Shown here one piece after another: positions 46,643-56,094 of a stretch of DNA of 64,000 bases; within the stretch, counting starts at the first letter, position 1, and every line of letters begins with the position of its first letter. The stretch is from NCBI GenBank assembly GCA_963812885.1, contig CAWEWZ010000011.1, forward strand, positions 124,001-188,000. The letters run 5' to 3'. The DNA is from Bog-756 sp963812885. Its GTDB lineage: Bacteria; Actinomycetota; Acidimicrobiia; Acidimicrobiales; RAAP-2. The notes below the pieces were generated by a model. That model ran no database searches and was not told the DNA's origin. It worked only from the letters and a program-made list of their open reading frames with translations. A program made the position numbers and the translations under genes.

Positions 46643-47774
46643 TCAGGGAGCGAGGGCCGATGCCAGCAGGGCCCCGATCTGTTCCCGCTCGAGCAGGAAC
46701 CCGTCGTGGCCCGACTCCGATTCGATGATCGTCAGTGGGCGGTGGCCGGGGAGCAGCCGGGCGATCTCCTCCTGCAGCCTCAGGGGGTAGAGCCGGTCCG
46801 AGTCGATGCCGGCCACGCGTGACCTCGGCCCGGACCCGGGCCAGGGCCCGCTCGAGCCCCCCTCGCCCCCGGGCCACGTCGTGGTGGTTCATGGCCTCGC
46901 TGAGCACGATGTACGAGTTGGCGTCGAAGCGCCGGACCAGCTTGTCCCCGTGGTGCTGCAGATAGGACTCGACCGCGAAGCGACCTCCCTTCATCGGGTC
47001 CTCGGGGACCTGCGCCCTCCGACCGAATCGGTGCTCGAGCTCGAGCTCGGTCCGGTAGCCGACCTGGCCGATCCCACGGGCCAGGGCCAGTCCCTCCACC
47101 GGTCCGACCGTGGCGCCGTAGTAGTCCCCGCCGGCAAACGCGGGGTCGGACCGGATGGCCCTGACCTGCAGGGAGCACAGGCCGATCTGTTCGGCGGTGG
47201 CGGCGGCGCCGACGGCCAGGACGACGGCACGCGCCACCCGATCGGGGTGGCCGACGCACCATTCGAGGACCCGCATCCCGCCCATCGAACCCCCGACCAC
47301 CCCCGCCCATCGCCCGATCCCCAACTGGTCGGCCAGGGCCGCCTCGGCCGCCACCTGGTCGCGGATGGTCAGCAACGGGAACCGCGAGCCGTAGGGGGCG
47401 CCGTCGGGCGCCGGCGACGCCGGACCCGTCGTCCCCCGGCACCCGCCGAGGACGTTGGGACACACCACGTAGTACCGGTCGGTGTCGATGGGGGCACCGG
47501 GTCCGATCAGTCCGTCCCACCACCCGGCGGAGACGTGGTCACCGCCGGCCGGGCCCGTGGCGTGCGAATCACCGGTGAGGGCGTGCAGCACCAGCACCGC
47601 ATTGTCCCCCGACCGGTCGAGCCGGCCCCACGTTTCGTAGGCCACGGTGACCCGGGGCAGCGAGCTCCCGCCCTCGAGGGCCAGGCCCGGCCCGTCGGCG
47701 TCGAACACCACCGCGTACCGGCGGTCCGCCGCACCGCCGCCGGCGGGCACGGCCGCGGGTGGAGCCGGCGTCAC
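46643..47774 (-). CDS. metX: Homoserine O-acetyltransferase (one +1 frameshift near 46815)
   Basis: MetX transfers acetyl from acetyl-CoA to homoserine, the first committed step of methionine synthesis in actinobacteria. The GTG at 47772-47774 overlaps the metY stop (GTGA). The alpha/beta-hydrolase nucleophile is in GVVGGSMGGMRVLEWCVGHP. ILVLHALTGDSHATGP-like text, NVLGGCRGTTGPAS and SYLQHHGDKLVRRFDANSYI also match MetX. Near 46815 one base must be skipped (RAEV then RVAGIDSDRLYPLRLQEEIA); only then are the catalytic Asp (GIDSD) and His (ESESGHDGFLLE) in frame, ending ALLASALAP. About 376 residues. In an operon with metY behind a Cys-rich leader peptide. Confidence 0.88.
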
Positions 47775-49069
47775 GTTCCCTTGACGGCCCGGAACCCGGC
47801 CTCGAGGTCGGCCAGGATGTCCTCGATGGACTCGAGTCCGACACACAGCCGCACCAGATCGGGGGACACCCCGGCGGTGGTCTGCTCGTCCTCGGTCAGC
47901 TGGGAGTGGGTCGTCGAGGCCGGGTGGATGGCCAGGCTGCGCACATCGCCGACGTTGGCCAGGTGGCTGAACAGCTCGAGTCCCTCGATGAAGGTGCGGC
48001 CGGCCTCGGCACCCCCTTCGATCCCGAAGGCCAGGATGGCCCCTCCCCCGTTGGGCAGGTAGCGCTGCTGGCGCCCGTGCCACGGGCTCGAGGCCAGCCC
48101 CGGGTAGGCCACCCACCGCACCTCGTCCCGGGCTTCCAGCCATTCGGCCACCGCCGTCGCATTCTGCACGTGACGCTCCATCCTGAGACTCAGGGTCTCG
48201 AGGCCCTGGAGGAAGAGGAACGAATTGAGGGGTGCGATCGACGGGCCGGTGTCCCGCAGGTACTGCAGGCGGGCCTTCAACACGAACCGGGCCGGGAAGA
48301 GGGGCTCGGGGAGCTGACCGAACACCAGCCCGTGATAGCTGGGGTCGGGCTCGGTGAAGTTGGGGAATCGACCGCTGCCCTCGTAGTCGAACGAGCCTCC
48401 GTCGACGATGATCCCGCCGATCGACGTCCCGTGGCCGCCGATGAACTTGGTGGCCGAATGCACGACGATGTCGGCGCCGTGGAGCAAGGGCTGGCACAGG
48501 TAGGGGGTGGCCACCGTGTTGTCGACCACGAGGGGGATCCGGTGCTCGTGGGCGATGGCGGCCACCTGCTCGAACTCGAGCACGTCACCCTTCGGGTTGC
48601 CCAGGGTCTCGCCGTAGAAGGCCTTGGTGTTGGGCCGCACCGCCGCCCGCCATGCGTCGAAGTCGTCGGGGTCGTCGACGAAGGTGACCTCCACCCCCAG
48701 CTTGGGCAGGGTGTAGTGCAGCAGGTTGTAGGTGCCGCCGTAGAGCGACGCCGAGGACACCACGTGGCCACCGTTCTCGGCCAGGTTCAGGAGGGTGACC
48801 GTCTCGGCCGCCTGACCGCTGGCCACCGCCAGTGCCGCCACCCCGCCCTCCAGGGCGGCGACCCGCTCCTCGAAGACGGCTTGGGTGGGGTTCATGATGC
48901 GGGTGTAGATGTTGCCCAGTTCCTCCAGCCCGAAGAGGGCGGCGGCATGGGCGGTGTCGCGGAAGGTGTAGCTGGTGGTCTGGTAGATGGGGACTGCCCG
49001 GGCCCCGGTGGCCGGGTCGGGCACGGCTCCGGCATGGATCTGGCGGGTCTCGAATCCCCAGTCGGACAT
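47771..49069 (-). CDS. metY: O-acetylhomoserine sulfhydrylase
   Basis: This is a 432-residue PLP enzyme that makes homocysteine from O-acetylhomoserine and sulfide. ATG 49067-49069 follows AAGGAGG with 10 bases spacing and gives MSDWGFETRQIHAGAVPDPA, the classic family start. IYTRIMNPTQAVFEERVAAL contains the active-site Tyr/Arg, and DIVVHSATKFIGGHGTSIGG the PLP Lys; AIHPASTTHSQLTEDEQ is diagnostic of the OAH sulfhydrylase group. The frame is intact. It precedes metX (overlap GTGA), and both are probably controlled by the upstream region with a Cys-rich 27-residue open frame and a hairpin. The neighbouring ahcY completes homocysteine metabolism. Confidence 0.93.
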   Translation of the reverse strand: MSDWGFETRQIHAGAVPDPATGARAVPIYQTTSYTFRDTAHAAALFGLEELGNIYTRIMNPTQAVFEERVAALEGGVAALAVASGQAAETVTLLNLAENGGHVVSSASLYGGTYNLLHYTLPKLGVEVTFVDDPDDFDAWRAAVRPNTKAFYGETLGNPKGDVLEFEQVAAIAHEHRIPLVVDNTVATPYLCQPLLHGADIVVHSATKFIGGHGTSIGGIIVDGGSFDYEGSGRFPNFTEPDPSYHGLVFGQLPEPLFPARFVLKARLQYLRDTGPSIAPLNSFLFLQGLETLSLRMERHVQNATAVAEWLEARDEVRWVAYPGLASSPWHGRQQRYLPNGGGAILAFGIEGGAEAGRTFIEGLELFSHLANVGDVRSLAIHPASTTHSQLTEDEQTTAGVSPDLVRLCVGLESIEDILADLEAGFRAVKGT

Positions 49070-49168
49070 GGCAGTGGCCTCCTTGGAGCGGTCTCCGGGC
49101 GCCGATCGCCGCAACGCTCGCCGCCCTAATCCTGGCAAATGTGACTGTTTTGATCAACTAGCCAGAAC

Positions 49169-49200
49169 CGTCTGATCGCCGTCGGCACGGCGGTCAGACG
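49169..49200 (-). terminator. Hairpin between the leader peptide and metY (attenuator candidate)
   Basis: On the minus strand, CGTCTGACCGCCG and the complementary region ending CGGCGATCAGACG pair as a 7-bp outer and 4-bp inner stem with a small internal loop. A second copy of CGTCTGACCG overlaps the leader-peptide stop codon (49230-49239) and could pair with the same downstream arm instead, which is the logic of an attenuator. No T-tract follows. Confidence 0.5.
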
Positions 49201-49232
49201 TGCGGATGGAGAACGGCGACCGCGTGTCCCGG

Positions 49233-49316
49233 TCAGACGGGCTTGCCCCCGCTGCAGCAGGCGTCGGCAGGAACGCCCCCGCAGGCAGGTGGGCAGGTGC
49301 TGCGGGAGGAGTGCAT
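49233..49316 (-). CDS. Cys-rich leader peptide upstream of metY-metX
   Basis: This is a 27-codon open frame on the minus strand from ATG 49314-49316 to TGA 49233-49235, beginning MHSSRSTCPPACGG and ending DACCSGGKPV. Four of 27 residues are Cys, at positions 8, 12, 20 and 21, including an adjacent CC seven codons before the stop. CTCCCGCAGC-rich sequence precedes it, with CCCCGACCACACCGCGG upstream; no strong ribosome site is seen, so it could be leaderless. Cys-rich leader peptides are known attenuators of sulfur-assimilation operons in actinobacteria. Translation would sense charged tRNA-Cys ahead of metY-metX. Regulation here is inferred. Confidence 0.55.
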   Translation of the reverse strand: MHSSRSTCPPACGGVPADACCSGGKPV

Positions 49317-49614
49317 GACCACCGCGGTGTGGTCGGGGTGACCGACGACCTCGGAGACCGCCCATCGCCCACCGGACATCGGACGGTCGCAGCGCCGTGC
49401 CGACCGGAAGCCGTGCGCCGCCGCCCCACATCCGGGCATCGTGCCGGTCGAGGCCGGGACGGGCGATTGGGCTACCATTTGTCCGTCGTGATCTGGGGCG
49501 CAGGACCACCACCGGTGGCGGCCGGCCCGGACCTCGAACGACCCGGGCATGCGAAATCCTGTGCCTGCCAACTCCGGCTTCCTCGTCGTGGCCGGCCACA
49601 TCCAAGGAGCCACC
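49317..49614. other. Divergent promoter region between the leader peptide and ahcY
   Basis: About 300 bases without a gene. I looked for SAM and SAH riboswitch cores on both strands and saw neither. GGGCTACCATTTG around 49469-49480 could contain a -10 (TACCAT) for ahcY. The ahcY ribosome site AAGGAG is at 49604-49609. An in-frame ATG at 49549 would extend ahcY by 22 non-conserved residues. Confidence 0.45.
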
Positions 49615-51063
<1,449 letters not shown>

Positions 51064-51106
51064 CCCCGCCGCCACCCGGTGAGCCACCCACCGGCAGGAA
51101 GCTCGT

Positions 51107-52405
51107 TCAGCGGTCGGCCGTCCCCACCTCGAGCAGGTAGGCGAACCGTTCCCTGGCCTCTGCCCGCCTGGTGGGGACGTGCTCGGTGGGAACCTCGACC
51201 GGCTGGTAGCCCTTGAGGGTCTGTCGAGCCACGGTCACCCGGTGGACCTCGTCGGGCCCGTCGTAGATGCGGGCGGCCCGGGCGTGCCGGTACATGGATT
51301 CGAGCGGGAGGTCGGTGGAGAACCCGAGGGCGCCGTGGACCTGGATGGCCCGGTCGATCACGTTGTAGAGGACGGCGGCCCCGTAGTACTTGATCATGGC
51401 GATCTCCACCCGGGCGGCCGAGGCTCCCTCCTCGTCCATCTTCCACGCCGCGTACAGGGTCATGAGTCGTGCCGCGGTCATCTCCGCCAGCGAGTCGGCC
51501 ACCCAATTCTGGATGGTCTGCTTCTCGGCCAGGAGCGAGTGGTGGGTGGTGCGGGACACCGCCCGCTCGCACAGCATGTCGAAGGCCCGTCTGGATTGGC
51601 CCAGCCAGCGCATGCAGTGATGGATGCGACCCGGCCCCAGTCGCTTCTGGGCCAGGAGGAATCCCTCGCCCTCGAGCCCGATCAGGTTCTCGAACGGCAC
51701 CCGGACCTCGCGGTAGAGGATCTCGGCGTGACCGCCGAACTTCCCGTAGTGGTCGACCGGATCCTCCATGGTGGCCACGTCGCGGACGATGTCGACCCCC
51801 GGCGTGTCGACCGGGACGACGATCATCGAGCACCCCTGGTACGGGTGGACGTCGGGGTTGGTCACGGCCATCACGATGAGGAAATCGGCCACCGAACCGT
51901 TGCTGGTGAACCACTTGTGACCGTCGATCACCCACTCGTCCCCGTCCCTCACCGCTCTGGTGGTGATCATGGTCGGGTCGGCTCCGGCCCCTGGCTCGGT
52001 CATCGAGAACCCGCTGCGCATGCGCCCATCCAGCAGGGGCTGCAGCCACCGCTCGCGCTGCTCCTCCCGGCCCGAGGACTCGATGCCGATGGCCAGCAGC
52101 TCGGCGTTGCCCGAGTCGGGTGCGTTGTTGCCGAACACCACCGGGCCGTACGGGGTCTGGCCGAGGATCTCGTGCATGAGGCCGAGCTTGACCTGGCCGA
52201 ACCCCCCGCCCCCGAGGTCGGGAGGAAGATGGGACGCCCACAGGCCCCGCTCCTTGACCTGGTCCTGCAACGGCTTGATCACCTCGATCACGGTGTCATA
52301 GTCGAGGGCCAGGGTCTCGAGGGGAAAGATCTCGTCGCGCACGAACTGGCGCATCCAGGCCAACTGCTCCTCGAACTCCGGCTCGGTGGAAAAATCCCAT
52401 GCCAC
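51107..52405 (-). CDS. Acyl-CoA dehydrogenase family protein
   Basis: This is a 432-residue acyl-CoA dehydrogenase. GTG 52403-52405 after AGGGGGACCACC gives MAWDFSTEPEFEEQLAWMRQ; the long frame upstream is the antisense shadow of bioB. The substrate and flavin contacts fit FSMTEPGAGADPTMITTRAV and WFTSNGSVADF; AIQVHGALGFSTDLPLESMY and RAARIYDGPDEVHRVTVARQ form the C-terminal domain. The DGPDEVHR variant and the length resemble ACAD10/11-type enzymes and FadE-type dehydrogenases with broad specificity, so the substrate is not fixed. Convergent with ahcY and divergent from bioB. The frame is intact. Confidence 0.93.
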   Translation of the reverse strand: MAWDFSTEPEFEEQLAWMRQFVRDEIFPLETLALDYDTVIEVIKPLQDQVKERGLWASHLPPDLGGGGFGQVKLGLMHEILGQTPYGPVVFGNNAPDSGNAELLAIGIESSGREEQRERWLQPLLDGRMRSGFSMTEPGAGADPTMITTRAVRDGDEWVIDGHKWFTSNGSVADFLIVMAVTNPDVHPYQGCSMIVVPVDTPGVDIVRDVATMEDPVDHYGKFGGHAEILYREVRVPFENLIGLEGEGFLLAQKRLGPGRIHHCMRWLGQSRRAFDMLCERAVSRTTHHSLLAEKQTIQNWVADSLAEMTAARLMTLYAAWKMDEEGASAARVEIAMIKYYGAAVLYNVIDRAIQVHGALGFSTDLPLESMYRHARAARIYDGPDEVHRVTVARQTLKGYQPVEVPTEHVPTRRAEARERFAYLLEVGTADR

Positions 52406-52459
52406 GGTGGTCCCCCTGTCGTCTTTCCCGTCCGATCCCGGGGCTACTACCGTAACGGC

Positions 52460-53566
52460 ATGTCCGGTGACCGCGCTTCCGCCCCCATCCGTACCACCGT
52501 CACCTTCTCTGCGCCCAACCGGGGCGGTCGGTCGGTCGAGCCCGCACGCCCCGAGATCGACTCGTCGACCGCCCGGGCCCGGCTGAAGGCGGCCGAGACC
52601 GCCCTCCTCGACGAGCGCCGCCTCTTGACCGGGGAGGAGCTCAGCTCCCTGGCCGAGCTGCCCGACTCGTGGGTCACCTCGCTGGCCGCCCTCGCCCACC
52701 AGGTGCGGCTGGAGTGGTGCGGGCCCGAAGTGGAGGTCGAGGGCATCCTGTCGGCCAAGACCGGGGGCTGTCCCGAGGACTGCCATTTCTGCTCCCAGTC
52801 CTCCCGGTTCGACAGCCCGGTCAAGGCCACCCCCTTCCTCGACACCGACGAGGTGCTGCGGGCGGCGGAGGAGACCAAGGCCGCCGGGGCCAGCGAGTTC
52901 TGCCTCGTCCTCGCCGTGCGGGGACCGGACGAGCGGACCATGGCCCGGATCCTCGAACTGGTGCCCATGATCCGGGAGCGGACCGGCCTCAACGTCGCCG
53001 TCAGCGCCGGGCTGCTGACCGACGATCAGGCCCGGCGCTTCGCCGAGGGCGGCGTCCACCGCTACAACCACAACCTCGAGACGTCGAGGTCGTTCTTCCC
53101 CCAGGTCGTCTCCACCCATGGCTGGGACGAGCGCCAGGCCACCTGCCGCCTGGTGCGCGACCACGGCATGGAGCTGTGCTGCGGCGCGCTCATCGGGATG
53201 GGGGAGAGCGACGAGCAGCGGGTCGAGCTCCTCGTCCAGCTGCAGGACCTCGATCCCACCGAAGTCCCGCTCAATTTCTTGAACCCGAGACCGGGCACGC
53301 CCCTCGGTGACGAGCAGCCGGTCGCCGCCTGGGAGGCCATCCGCTGGATCGCCCTCTTCCGCCTGGGTCTGCCGGGCGTGATCCTCCGCTACGCCGGCGG
53401 CCGCGAGGTCACCCTCCGCGAACTGCAGTCCATGGGCATGACTTCGGGGATCAACGCACTGATCGTGGGCAACTACCTGACCACCCTCGGCCGCTCGGCC
53501 GACGAGGACCTGCAGATGCTGTCCGATCTGCGCATGCCGGTCGGAGCGCTCACCGGGGTGCTGTGA
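52460..53566 (+). CDS. bioB: Biotin synthase
   Basis: This 368-residue radical SAM enzyme inserts sulfur into dethiobiotin to make biotin. The [4Fe-4S] cysteines are C104, C108 and C111 in GGCPEDCHFCSQSSRFDSP, the hallmark CxxxCxxC of BioB. The [2Fe-2S] cluster ligands fit FCLVLAVRGP and ELCCGALIGMGE, and the NPRPGTPLGD segment is also conserved. ATG 52460 is the start; the first 50 residues (Ala/Arg-rich) are longer than in E. coli BioB and typical of actinobacterial versions. Its stop overlaps the BsaP-like gene (GTGA), so the pair is translated together. The acyl-CoA dehydrogenase gene is divergent. Confidence 0.95.
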   Translation: MSGDRASAPIRTTVTFSAPNRGGRSVEPARPEIDSSTARARLKAAETALLDERRLLTGEELSSLAELPDSWVTSLAALAHQVRLEWCGPEVEVEGILSAKTGGCPEDCHFCSQSSRFDSPVKATPFLDTDEVLRAAEETKAAGASEFCLVLAVRGPDERTMARILELVPMIRERTGLNVAVSAGLLTDDQARRFAEGGVHRYNHNLETSRSFFPQVVSTHGWDERQATCRLVRDHGMELCCGALIGMGESDEQRVELLVQLQDLDPTEVPLNFLNPRPGTPLGDEQPVAAWEAIRWIALFRLGLPGVILRYAGGREVTLRELQSMGMTSGINALIVGNYLTTLGRSADEDLQMLSDLRMPVGALTGVL

Positions 53567-53754
53567 CCGGCTGCCCGACCGTCACCGGGTTCTGCACCGG
53601 TTGCGGTTCCACCTCGGCCACCTGCCCGGGGTGCGGTCGGGCTCTCGACCCACCGCGGTTCTGTCCCCTGTGCGGCCGCCGGCTGACCGTGGCGGTGAGC
53701 CCCGGAGGCTACCGGGCCCGCTGCCGTGACCACGGCGACATCCACCAGGGCTGA
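53563..53754 (+). CDS. bsaP: Biotin synthase auxiliary protein BsaP-like
   Basis: This 63-residue Cys-rich protein starts at GTG 53563, overlapping the bioB stop by four bases. Three CxxC-like pairs (FCTGCG, TCPGCG, FCPLCGRR) followed by YRARCRDHGDIHQG give the pattern of the small actinobacterial protein encoded next to bioB that was shown in mycobacteria to support biotin synthase, probably by handling iron-sulfur cluster repair. The cysteines suggest iron-sulfur or zinc binding. Length and position match; the function is transferred from the family. It is too short for many gene finders. Confidence 0.85.
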   Translation: MTGCPTVTGFCTGCGSTSATCPGCGRALDPPRFCPLCGRRLTVAVSPGGYRARCRDHGDIHQG

Positions 53755-53764
53755 ACCACTTCGT

Positions 53765-54127
53765 TCAGGCTCGGTCCTGGCCCACTTCGTGGAGTTCCAC
53801 GGCGTTCCCGGCCGGGTCGTCGATGAACGTCTGGCGGTTGTTGCCGACCGAGACCGGGTCGGCGACATCGATCCCCTTGGACCGGAGCTCGTCGACGACC
53901 GAGTCGAGATCGCCGACCCGGATGGCGAAGTGCTGGCCCAGGTTGCGCGGGACCGGGGCCTCGATCAGATGGAGCTGCTGGTCGCCGAGGTCGATCCACG
54001 CGCCGGCGATCCCGAGGTCGGGCCGGTCACCGCGTAACGTCCCCCCGAGGGTGTCGGTGTAGAAGGCCACCCCCGATTCGATGTCGGGCACGTTGACGGA
54101 CACATGGTGGACGGCCAGTGGTTTCAT
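53765..54127 (-). CDS. VOC family protein
   Basis: This 120-residue single-domain VOC protein starts at ATG 54125-54127 with MKPLAVHHVSVNVPDIESGV, the usual beta strand with the first metal His in HHVS. GQHFAIRVGDLDSVVDELRS carries the second His, and the family-typical end is FIDDPAGNAVELHEVGQD, with the Glu ligand in VELHE. The upstream frame to 54253 is not conserved. It lies tail-to-tail with bsaP (10 bases) and is probably independent of biotin synthesis. Enzyme or binding protein cannot be told apart; resembles glyoxalase/bleomycin-resistance-like dioxygenases. Confidence 0.85.
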   Translation of the reverse strand: MKPLAVHHVSVNVPDIESGVAFYTDTLGGTLRGDRPDLGIAGAWIDLGDQQLHLIEAPVPRNLGQHFAIRVGDLDSVVDELRSKGIDVADPVSVGNNRQTFIDDPAGNAVELHEVGQDRA

Positions 54128-54212
54128 TCCGGAATTGTGGCCGGTCCCACGACCGGGCGCAACGGGCGGGGTCAGCGCCTCAGCGTGACCGGTCCTGTGC
54201 TCGAATGATCGG

Positions 54213-54542
54213 GTGAGCACATACCAGGACGGCCGGATCGAGTGCACCGACACCGGGGTGAGGATCCGCGGGTACTACTTCCCCTGGGGGACCAAGACCA
54301 TCCCCTACGCATCGATCCGCTCGCTCGACCGCTTCACCCTGACCACGGTGCGGGGCAACTGGCGCATCTGGGGCTCCGGGGACTTCAGGCACTGGGCCAA
54401 CCTCGACCCCCGGCGGCCCAAGAAGTCGGTGGGCTTCTTCGTGGACGTCGGACGGCGGATCATCCCGTTCCTCACGCCCGACGACCCCGACGCCTTCGAA
54501 CAGGCGGTCAGGGGGCACGTTCCGTTAGGTTCGACGGGCTGA
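54213..54542 (+). CDS. Conserved hypothetical protein, PH-like
   Basis: This is a 109-residue protein. GTG 54213 gives MSTYQDGRIECTDTGVRIRG. YYFPWGTKTIPYASIRSLDR and FTLTTVRGNWRIWGSGDFRH WANL look like the beta barrel of a bacterial PH-like domain, and RIIPFLTPDDPDAFEQAVRG is the expected C-terminal helix. Such small single-domain proteins are common in actinobacteria and have no known function. It has no signal peptide. It converges with the LLM gene at 54552 by 9 bases. The divergent VOC gene is 85 bases upstream. Confidence 0.8.
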   Translation: MSTYQDGRIECTDTGVRIRGYYFPWGTKTIPYASIRSLDRFTLTTVRGNWRIWGSGDFRHWANLDPRRPKKSVGFFVDVGRRIIPFLTPDDPDAFEQAVRGHVPLGSTG

Positions 54543-54551
54543 GGGTCGTCT

Positions 54552-55640
54552 TCAGGGACCGGCCACGGGTTGGACGGCCACGTCCAGCGGACCGTGCTCC
54601 ATCCGGGCCAGCACGTGGCGGGCGAACAGGTCGCACTCGGCCATGTGCGGATAGCCGGACAGGATGAACGATTCCACCCCGGCGTCGCACAGGTCCTCCA
54701 GCGTGGCCAGGACCTGGTCGGGGTCGCCGACGATGGCGGCCCCGGCACCGCTCCGGGCCTGTCCGATGCCGGTCCACAGGTGGGGCCCGACGTAGCCTTC
54801 GTCGTCGGCCTCGGCCCGCAGCTCGGCCTGGCGGGCCACACCGGACGACGCCGCGTCGAGCGACCGGCCCCGGATCCGACGGCCCGCGGTCGGATCGAGC
54901 CGCGACAGCAGCCGCCGGGCGGCCTCCCGGGCCTCGGACTCGGTCTCGCGCACGATGACATGGGAGCGCCATCCGAAACGGAGGCGCCGGCCCAGCGCAT
55001 CGGCCCGGTCCCGCATGTCGCCGATGACCCCGGCCACCGCCGCCGGGGTGTCGGGCCACATGAGGTACACGTCGGCGCCGGCGGCGGCGCACGCCTTGGC
55101 CTCCTCGGACAGCCCGCCGAAGTAGAAGGGAGGACAGCGGCCCGACCGGGTGGCGACGCCGGGCGGGTCGATGACCAGGTCGACGAACCGTCCCGACATC
55201 TCCACCGGCCGGCCGGACAGCAACGAGCGCAGGGCGGCCATGAATTCGAGGGTGCGGCGGTACCGGTCGGGACCGGGCAGGACCTCCCCGGGCACGTCGC
55301 TGGAGATCACATTGAGAACCAGCCGTCCACCCGAGATCTGGTCGATGGTGGCCAGCTGCCGGGCGAGCTGGGGAACGACGAGCTCGCCCATGCGCACGGC
55401 CAACAGGAGATTGATGCGCCGGGTCTGGGTGGCCACGGCGGCGGCAAAGGCCACGCTGTCGATGCCCAGCCCGTATCCCGACGGCAGCAGGATGCTGTCG
55501 TACCCGGCCGACTCGGCGGCCACGGTGATGGCCCGACAGTGGTCCCAGCTGCTGGCCAGGCCGTCGTCGGGGACGCCGAGGAACTCGTAGTCGTCGTCAC
55601 ACAGCGCGCTGAACCATGCGACTTCGGGCGGGTTGGCCAC
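54552..55640 (-). CDS. LLM class flavin-dependent oxidoreductase (alkanesulfonate monooxygenase-like)
   Basis: This 362-residue luciferase-like monooxygenase starts at GTG 55638-55640 and begins MANPPEVAWFSALCDDDYEF. AAESAGYDSILLPSGYGLGI is the typical SsuD N-terminal barrel; RRINLLLAVRMGELVVPQLA and RQLATIDQISGGRLVLNVIS form the flavin site; FYFGGLSEEAKACAAAGADV follows. The C-terminal IVGDPDQVLATLEDLCDAGV is standard. These features place it with FMNH2-dependent alkanesulfonate monooxygenases, and actinobacterial relatives can instead use F420. No ssuABC transporter is next to it. Compare the similar gene at 38405-39589. Confidence 0.92.
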   Translation of the reverse strand: MANPPEVAWFSALCDDDYEFLGVPDDGLASSWDHCRAITVAAESAGYDSILLPSGYGLGIDSVAFAAAVATQTRRINLLLAVRMGELVVPQLARQLATIDQISGGRLVLNVISSDVPGEVLPGPDRYRRTLEFMAALRSLLSGRPVEMSGRFVDLVIDPPGVATRSGRCPPFYFGGLSEEAKACAAAGADVYLMWPDTPAAVAGVIGDMRDRADALGRRLRFGWRSHVIVRETESEAREAARRLLSRLDPTAGRRIRGRSLDAASSGVARQAELRAEADDEGYVGPHLWTGIGQARSGAGAAIVGDPDQVLATLEDLCDAGVESFILSGYPHMAECDLFARHVLARMEHGPLDVAVQPVAGP

Positions 55641-55721
55641 GGATACACCCTAGGGTCCGGCCGCCGTCCGCGGGCCACGAAGGTCAGCCGCTCCGGGTGG
55701 CGGCACCGCCACCGGCACGGA

Positions 55722-56003
55722 CTATCCGGCCGGGACCTTCCACCCCCGGGCCTCGGCGATCTCCTTGCAGGTCGGGCACAAGGGATACCGTTTCGGATTG
55801 CGCCCGGGCACCCAGATCTTGCCGCACAGGGCCTTGACCGCAGTGCCGTTGACCATGCCCTCCACCACCGTCGGGCCCGCCGCCACGTAGTCACCCTTTT
55901 CGGGTTTGAACCCTTCGAGGACGATGTGGGACATGCGCTCGTGGTCGCCGTCGAGCTCCGGGTCGACCTGTGTCGGCGCCAGGGTGATACCGGTGTCGGT
56001 CAT
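55722..56003 (-). CDS. DUF3039 domain-containing protein
   Basis: This is a 93-residue protein found across actinobacteria. ATG 56001-56003 gives MTDTGITLAPTQVDPELDGD; the core HERMSHIVLEGFKPEKGDYV and VKALCGKIWVPGRNPKRYPL then CPTCKEIA is the DUF3039 signature, with three cysteines (LCGK, LCPTCK) that probably bind a metal such as zinc. No function is established for the family. Its small size, cytoplasmic nature and housekeeping-like conservation are all that can be said. It is divergent from the Maf-like gene. Confidence 0.9.
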   Translation of the reverse strand: MTDTGITLAPTQVDPELDGDHERMSHIVLEGFKPEKGDYVAAGPTVVEGMVNGTAVKALCGKIWVPGRNPKRYPLCPTCKEIAEARGWKVPAG

Positions 56004-56094
56004 GACACCAGGATCGCGCATCGACGGCCCGCCCACACGTCCCCGGACCCGGGCCGGGTTCCGCCCGTTCCGGCCACCCCCTACGCTCTTGGCC

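Noticed and set aside
49070..49614. SAM-IV, SAM-II or SAH riboswitch upstream of metY or ahcY
   Set aside because: I compared remembered core motifs by eye on both strands and found no match; a covariance-model search would be decisive.
51179..52459. Long plus-strand extension upstream of bioB
   Set aside because: It is antisense to the acyl-CoA dehydrogenase gene; the BioB family start is at ATG 52460.
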